The notes under the pieces are model-generated. The model ran no database searches. It saw only the letters and a program-made list of their open reading frames with translations, and was not told the origin of the DNA. From an uncultured Neglectibacter sp. (GTDB taxonomy: Bacteria > Bacillota > Clostridia > Oscillospirales > Acutalibacteraceae), in the NCBI GenBank assembly GCA_937958185.1, contig CALFFN010000021.1, positions 62,001 to 126,000 of the forward strand: a stretch of 64,000 bases of DNA, in the 5' to 3' direction. Shown here piece by piece: positions 59,486 through 64,000 of the stretch (within the stretch, counting starts at the first letter, position 1; every line of letters starts with the position of its first letter). The position numbers were made by a program, and so were the translations under genes.

Positions 59486-59539
59486 CAAAGCTGCCGCGCT
59501 GCGCTTGGCAGCTTTGCCGGAGTTTTCTGCGAAAACTCC
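59486..59539. repeat. Two adjacent hairpins in the dtxR-tRNA gap
   Basis: CAAAGCTGCC (59486-59495) pairs with GGCAGCTTTG (59507-59516); GGAGTTTTC (59519-59527) pairs with GAAAACTCC (59531-59539). No gene was found between 59394 and 59597. The paired arrangement resembles a REP-like element. Confidence 0.6.
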
Positions 59540-59556
59540 TATCTTGCAACCGAATA

Positions 59557-59599
59557 CAAAAGCAGCGGCATGACCTACTAGGTCATGCCGCTGCTTTTG
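59557..59599 (-). terminator. Terminator of tRNA-Pro, overlapping its CCA end
   Basis: CAAAAGCAGCGGCATGACC (59557-59575) pairs perfectly with GGTCATGCCGCTGCTTTTG (59581-59599). On the minus strand the stem begins with the CA of the tRNA 3' CCA. A TTTTG run follows on the minus strand. Confidence 0.85.
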
Positions 59600-59673
59600 G
59601 TCCGAGTGGCGAGACTTGAACTCACGGCCTCTTGACCCCCAGTCAAGCGCGCTACCAGCTGCGCCACACCCGG
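59598..59673 (-). tRNA. tRNA-Pro (anticodon GGG)
   Basis: A 76-nt cloverleaf on the minus strand. The acceptor CCGGGTG pairs with CACTCGG with one G-U pair, discriminator A, encoded CCA. The anticodon stem CTTGA/TCAAG encloses CTGGGGG with anticodon GGG (59640-59638), reading CCC. Confidence 0.95.
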
Positions 59674-59685
59674 ACAACGTACACT

Positions 59686-59714
59686 ATTATAGAGGATATC
59701 TCCGAAAATTGCAA
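59686..59714 (-). promoter_or_regulatory. Promoter of tRNA-Pro
   Basis: On the minus strand TTGCAA (59714-59709), 17 bp, TATAAT (59691-59686), 13 bp before the tRNA. Confidence 0.85.
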
Positions 59715-59793
59715 GTACTTTTTTCTTTTTCGAAAAAGTTTTTTCTTTCAGCAGCATAATTAAGACTGAAATATCATGCCTGATGAAATCAAC

Positions 59794-61368
59794 CTATTTC
59801 CCCTTCCTTGCCGAGACAAAGCTGATCCGTTGATTTGCGGACACTGTAATGCCGCTGGATTTGGCGGACAAAGCATAATAGGTCTTCTTTTTCAGCAGGG
59901 GATAGAATACCTGCTGCTCCTGCAGGGTCAGCTCCATGGTGCGCAGGGCTTCCCTGTCAAAGCCGGTACTGTGCAGGGCGGCGTCATAGCTCTCATTTTT
60001 CAGCAGCAGAGGAGAAGCGGAGCTGTCAAAAGCCTTCAGCACATTGTAGGGGGTCACGCCGCCGGCGCGGAAGGTGTACAGGGCGGCTTCATAGTCTCCC
60101 TGCGCGATACGGCTGTTCAGCTCGCTTTCCGGCAGGGGAAGAATATTGAAGGCGCTCCCCAGTTTGCTGTTCCAGGACGCCAGAAATCCGTTTGTCAACG
60201 CGATGGACGCTTCATCGTCCGGGCACAATACGGTAATGCTGGGCAGCTTTTCCAGCCGAAGCAGCTGCAGCAGGGAGGGGATGGTCTGGACGATCTCGTC
60301 ATTCTGGGCGGGATAGCGGCTTTCACCCGCGGAATAATAGGCTTTCCCGTCCCATAAGACGCAGCTTGGCATAACGCCCACGGCTTGCTCCTCGCTGTCG
60401 TAAGGGGCAAGCAGCGTTTCCCTGTCCAATGTTTTGAAAAACAGTTCCCGCATTCCCACATAGCTCAAAGCCTCCGACTGCGGGTTCAGCAGCAGCCCGG
60501 CGACCGCGTCTTCCAGCGCCAGCACGGACAGCTTCTGTTCCTCCGCTGCTTTCGCGTCCGTTTCAGACAGCGGCAAAATATCCACTGTCCCGTTTTTCAG
60601 GGCGGCAATGGGGTCGCTGTCAATGCTGCCGTCATAGTCGATGAGATAGGTGAGGGAAGCCGGAACCACTTTTCGGTCGCCGCGGTAAGTGCTGGAGCGC
60701 TCCAGGCTGATGCTTTTCTCGTTGTAATCCGTGTTCCAGGCGTAAATGTGGGGAAAGGTAAAGGGACCGTTCGTCAGCAGATATTCCGGGGAAAAGCCGT
60801 AATGCCCGGCGCATTCCTCAAAAAATTCCTGATTACAGGGGAAATAGTGGTTCCCGGCGGTCAGCGCGGGGAAATCGGGATAGCTGGATTCCAGCTGAAA
60901 TATCAGCGTCCTGTGATTTTTCACAGTGACGCCCAGGGCGCTTTCCTCAGCTTCCCCGGCGTTTACCGCGCGGGCGTTCCGAATGAGGAACAGGTCGTCC
61001 GGCACAGCTGTGCTGGTCTCCGGGCGCAGTGCCCGCAGAATGCCGAACAGGAAGTCCTCCGCCGTCACTGCCGAGCCATCGCTCCACCTGGCAGAGCGCA
61101 GGTGAAAGGTAAATTCGGTATAGTCCTTGTTGTGCTCCCAGCGGTCCGCGACGCCGGGCTTTATTTCGTTGCGCTCATTTATGCGGCACAGCCCCTCAAA
61201 AATAGAACCGATGACAGCATTGGAAGCGCTGTCGGAGGCGGTCTGGGGGTCGAGGGAGGTCACGTTCTGGGGAAGGACCGCGGTAAAATCCATATCCGCC
61301 TTGCCACCGCACCCGGCAAGGGGCAGCAGGAACAGGGCTGCCAGCAGCAAAGCAATCAGCCGTTTCAT
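59794..61368 (-). CDS. Oligopeptide-type ABC transporter substrate-binding lipoprotein
   Basis: A 524-residue family 5 solute-binding protein. The lipobox LAGC gives Cys20 as anchor; the segment TSLDPQTASDSASNAVIGSIFEGL and the WSDGSAVTAEDF segment mark the family. It captures peptides, nickel-type complexes or other solutes for an ABC transporter; no permease or ATPase gene is nearby. The ATG at 61368 follows GGAGAAGGAGGG. Confidence 0.9.
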   Translation of the reverse strand: MKRLIALLLAALFLLPLAGCGGKADMDFTAVLPQNVTSLDPQTASDSASNAVIGSIFEGLCRINERNEIKPGVADRWEHNKDYTEFTFHLRSARWSDGSAVTAEDFLFGILRALRPETSTAVPDDLFLIRNARAVNAGEAEESALGVTVKNHRTLIFQLESSYPDFPALTAGNHYFPCNQEFFEECAGHYGFSPEYLLTNGPFTFPHIYAWNTDYNEKSISLERSSTYRGDRKVVPASLTYLIDYDGSIDSDPIAALKNGTVDILPLSETDAKAAEEQKLSVLALEDAVAGLLLNPQSEALSYVGMRELFFKTLDRETLLAPYDSEEQAVGVMPSCVLWDGKAYYSAGESRYPAQNDEIVQTIPSLLQLLRLEKLPSITVLCPDDEASIALTNGFLASWNSKLGSAFNILPLPESELNSRIAQGDYEAALYTFRAGGVTPYNVLKAFDSSASPLLLKNESYDAALHSTGFDREALRTMELTLQEQQVFYPLLKKKTYYALSAKSSGITVSANQRISFVSARKGK

Positions 61369-61536
61369 AGGGTGCCCTCCTTCTCCTTGGAATGACAAAA
61401 ACATTCTCATTACACCGAGTATACACAGCGGCTCAGGGAGTTTATTTCTTCTGCGGAAATTAAAGATATAAAATTTTTGTAAAGATACGGCAGCTTTCTG
61501 CCGCGCTGGGAAAATAAGGGAAAGAACGGGAGAGCC

Positions 61537-61565
61537 TTGCGCCGGGAAAAGGGAGAGAGTATACT
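61537..61565 (+). promoter_or_regulatory. Promoter of the ECF sigma factor operon
   Basis: TTGCGC (61537-61542), 17 bp, TATACT (61560-61565). It is 145 bp upstream of the first start. A 7-bp stem CCCTGAG (61641-61647) / CTCAGGG (61660-61666) lies in the leader. Confidence 0.6.
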
Positions 61566-61710
61566 TTTGGGAGAAGCTTCGTCAAAATAGAGCGAATGGG
61601 GCGGAAAAAGGCAACAGAAAAAATTTTTTCAAAAATATTTCCCTGAGCGGTTGCTTTTTCTCAGGGTGAAAACTCTATAGGGTAAGGGAAAAGGGGAGGT
61701 GAGCACTATT

Positions 61711-62247
61711 TTGGACAACGGACAGGTGACAGCGCTGGTGAAAAGCGCTGCGAAAGGGGAAAAGCAGGCGTTTGTAACGCTTGTCAATCTGTTTCGGCAG
61801 ACCATGTACGCCACGGCAATGGCGGTTTCCCGCAATGAGGACGACGCCATGGACGCCATACAGGATACCATTTTAATACTTTGGGAAAAGCTGGATACCC
61901 TGCGGGACCCGCGGGTGTTCAAAACGTGGATGACCCGGATCCTGGTGAACTGCTGCTTTGCCCAGCTTCGGGGCAGAAAGCGGGAAACGCCCACGGAAGA
62001 CATGGAAGCCGCCGGGCAGAGCGTGGCGTATTTGGAGCGAGACACGTCCCTGGACGTGCAAAACGCCATGGAGCAGCTTTCCAAGGACGACCGGCTCGTG
62101 CTGCAGCTGTTTTATTTTGAAGATATGTCCGTCCGGGAGATCGCGCAGGTGCTTTCCGTAAAGCCGGAAGCGGTGCGAATGCGCCTGACCCGGAGCAGAA
62201 AGCGGTTCAAACAGCAATATGAAACTGAGGTGCGCTATGAAGAATAA
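61711..62247 (+). CDS. ECF-type RNA polymerase sigma factor
   Basis: A 178-residue protein with sigma region 2 (LFRQTMYATAMAVSRNEDDAMDAIQDTIL) and region 4 (LSKDDRLVLQLFYFEDMSVREIA), joined by a short linker, as in ECF sigma factors. The TTG at 61711 was chosen because GGAGGTGA lies 11 nt upstream; the GTG at 61699 overlaps that site. It overlaps the next gene by 11 nt, consistent with a sigma/anti-sigma pair. Confidence 0.88.
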   Translation: MDNGQVTALVKSAAKGEKQAFVTLVNLFRQTMYATAMAVSRNEDDAMDAIQDTILILWEKLDTLRDPRVFKTWMTRILVNCCFAQLRGRKRETPTEDMEAAGQSVAYLERDTSLDVQNAMEQLSKDDRLVLQLFYFEDMSVREIAQVLSVKPEAVRMRLTRSRKRFKQQYETEVRYEE

Positions 62248-64000
62248 GCGAGATAGAAAAATGGTGCGTCGGCTGGAACAGGAGCTTCCCTATCCTAAGC
62301 TGACCATACAGGCGGAATTGAAATTTGACGAGATCCTTGCCATGCTCCCCGAAAAGAAAGCCTCCGCTCAAAAAGCAGAGGTCTATGAAGGCGCGCATTT
62401 TAAGAAAGGAAATCACGGGAAACACGCGAAGCCTGACGCAAACGGCGCCGGGGCTTCGGAAAACGTGGTATATCTTGAGCCGGTGATCCATCGCCGCAGC
62501 GTCCCGAAGACCATTGCGAAATTTGCCCTGGCTGCGGCGGCAATCTGCCTGGTCTCTCTGGCGCTGCTCCGGCTGCCCTCACTGGGAGCCCTTCGGAGCC
62601 AGCCCGGTGCGGGACAGTCCGCGCTGTCTACGCCGGTGTTCCCGAAAGAGACGGCATATACGGTCATGATCGAAAGCGCCGTGCAGAAAGGAAATTACCT
62701 GTTCCAGACTGTCCGGCTGGAATTTTCGGAGGATACCTGCCCCAGGACGGAGCAGCTTTTTACCAGCCTTACCGACGAATACGGCATCAGCGTCAGTGTA
62801 AACGGTACGCCCGCCATGCTGTACCGCGACCCTGTGTTTGAAAAAGTAGCGGGAAAGCCGGCGTTTGAGGGAAAGGTGATCTCCGTTCTTCCCGAGTATC
62901 CCAAAATCGACGCGCAGACAGGGGAAAGGGTGACCGCCACCGTGTCCATCGACCGATTGCTGGGCATCACCTCCGGGCAGAGACAGGACCCCTATGCCGA
63001 CCCGGACATCTGCCTTTCCACTTCCGTGACCAGCGCGCCCTTTGAGCTGGGCTGTGATACTTCCTACGAGCTGGGCGAGGAAGGGCTTTTCACGTCAAAC
63101 GGCATTACGCTGCTGGGCTATACCAGCAACGAGAGCGAGTTTGCCCTCAATCTCAGCTACCCTGCCATGAACCAGGCGGAGCCTTATGTATATATCAGGA
63201 CGGCGGAGGACGATGCAGGGCTGGAATGCCTGTATCAGGGTGGGCAGACAGGAGACACCCGGGAATTGGGAGCCAGGGTGGGGAAAGAATGTACCTTTGC
63301 CCCTCTCCCGGAGGACACCTCCCAGGTTACCGTCATCGTGTTTGACCACGACCCGAACCAACCCTATGTGTATGTGAATGGGGAAATGTCGTTCCCTGTT
63401 GTGCTGTCGGAATTTACCATCTACCTTGACAGCGGAACGGTTTACGAGACCGGGTCTTCTCTGGGGCAGTTCAGCGACCAGTCCTGGTTCGTGCCGCTTT
63501 CCCGCTATGCGACCGTGATGGAAGCCGGGCTGCGGTTCGACCAGCATATTCTGGCTGCCGGGTGGGGGATTTCCAACATAGGGGGGCTGGGCTTTGACAG
63601 CGAAATGGCGCTGCATCTGCTGGCTGTCAGCGACCTGAATGCGGACCTGCCCCTGGAGATCGAGCTGTATGTCAACAGCGAGTGTGTGGAAACGCTGCCC
63701 ACCTATCGGAACGCGGCAACAGACGTCATAGACGAGAACATGTATCGTGTGGCAGGCAGGTATGGACGTTTGGACGTGAGCCTTGTCGGCGAATTTGAGA
63801 CGTTCGAGGCGGACGGGAGAGAGCGGGACGTCAGGGCTGTCAGCGGCGTTTCCCAAATGCGGCAGTACGCCTATACCCTGGACTCCCAGGCTCTTACAGA
63901 GGACTGGGGCGGCATTGACAATTCGCTGGAGATCGTGCTGCGGAACCCTGTTACCGGGAAAATATTGGCGTCTACCTGCAATCCTTTGGCAGAGGACAGC
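62237..64000 (+). CDS. Transmembrane partner of the ECF sigma factor, probable anti-sigma factor (3' end outside window)
   Basis: An open frame of 588 codons to the end of the window, starting at the ATG at 62237. The N-terminal ~92 residues are charged and cytoplasmic, about 93-114 form one membrane helix, and the rest (over 470 residues) is extracytoplasmic and beta-rich. The overlap with the sigma gene and the topology fit a membrane anti-sigma factor that senses an external signal; a clear anti-sigma domain motif was not identified by eye. The C-terminus is missing. Confidence 0.75.
   Translation, partial: MKNKRDRKMVRRLEQELPYPKLTIQAELKFDEILAMLPEKKASAQKAEVYEGAHFKKGNHGKHAKPDANGAGASENVVYLEPVIHRRSVPKTIAKFALAAAAICLVSLALLRLPSLGALRSQPGAGQSALSTPVFPKETAYTVMIESAVQKGNYLFQTVRLEFSEDTCPRTEQLFTSLTDEYGISVSVNGTPAMLYRDPVFEKVAGKPAFEGKVISVLPEYPKIDAQTGERVTATVSIDRLLGITSGQRQDPYADPDICLSTSVTSAPFELGCDTSYELGEEGLFTSNGITLLGYTSNESEFALNLSYPAMNQAEPYVYIRTAEDDAGLECLYQGGQTGDTRELGARVGKECTFAPLPEDTSQVTVIVFDHDPNQPYVYVNGEMSFPVVLSEFTIYLDSGTVYETGSSLGQFSDQSWFVPLSRYATVMEAGLRFDQHILAAGWGISNIGGLGFDSEMALHLLAVSDLNADLPLEIELYVNSECVETLPTYRNAATDVIDENMYRVAGRYGRLDVSLVGEFETFEADGRERDVRAVSGVSQMRQYAYTLDSQALTEDWGGIDNSLEIVLRNPVTGKILASTCNPLAEDS

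Overview
The window reads as core chromosome of a moderately high-GC, low-redundancy Gram-positive anaerobe of class Clostridia, most likely the Oscillospirales/Ruminococcaceae group. The evidence is the gene order around yqfC-yqfD-phoH-ybeY-dgkA-era-recO, sporulation genes (YqfC, YqfD, a YlbJ-like protein, a BofC-like protein), a DnaD/DnaC-type helicase-loader pair, strong purine-rich Shine-Dalgarno sites, frequent GTG/TTG starts and consensus sigma-A promoters. No phage, insertion sequence or CRISPR array was seen. The lineage is an inference from gene content; no species is claimed.

Layout. 1-7 kb: end of a C26-type hydrolase, ilvE, the malQ-glgP alpha-glucan pair, mntP and a protein of unknown function. 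7-13 kb: yebC, pyrB-pyrI, an epimerase and a small membrane protein, then a minus-strand operon of a split ThrE-type exporter and a pseudouridine synthase. 13-17 kb: an accessory island in which a small secreted Cys protein plus a solute-binding lipoprotein has been duplicated; the second small gene is dead. 17-23 kb: DnaD/DnaC loader, tRNA-Thr(CGT), a 2H phosphoesterase, a BofC-like protein and a class A penicillin-binding protein. 23-28 kb: aspartate-family amino acid genes (ACT protein, hom, thrB, lysC). 28-32 kb: small kinase, patatin, trmB, YlbJ-like protein. 32-41 kb: the long sporulation/RNA-metabolism/repair run ending in mutS2, an HD hydrolase and rhaM. 41-49 kb: SLH surface protein, orphan FtsX-like permease, htpG, CPBP protease, tadA. 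49-50.4 kb: a cobalamin riboswitch controlling a DUF4430 lipoprotein and an ECF S-component-like membrane protein. 50-59 kb: CorC-type protein, an ABC transporter deletion remnant, a TetM-like GTPase, TspO, small proteins, and feoAB divergent from a DtxR-type regulator. 59-64 kb: tRNA-Pro(GGG), an oligopeptide-binding lipoprotein, and an ECF sigma factor with a large transmembrane partner cut by the window end.

The observations most likely to be new are: (1) a family of degenerate heptanucleotide arrays at five gene boundaries; (2) a roughly 60-nt element, with an outer helix preserved by pairing changes, found in the 5' leaders of yebC and phoH directly behind such arrays; (3) the two-gene B12-riboswitch operon; (4) the duplicated lipoprotein module whose last 58 residues are identical while the rest has diverged and all differences in that stretch are synonymous; (5) an ABC transporter reduced to its two ends by one deletion; (6) a structured leader in front of the penicillin-binding protein gene. 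All functions are inferred from reading the sequence; no database search was run.
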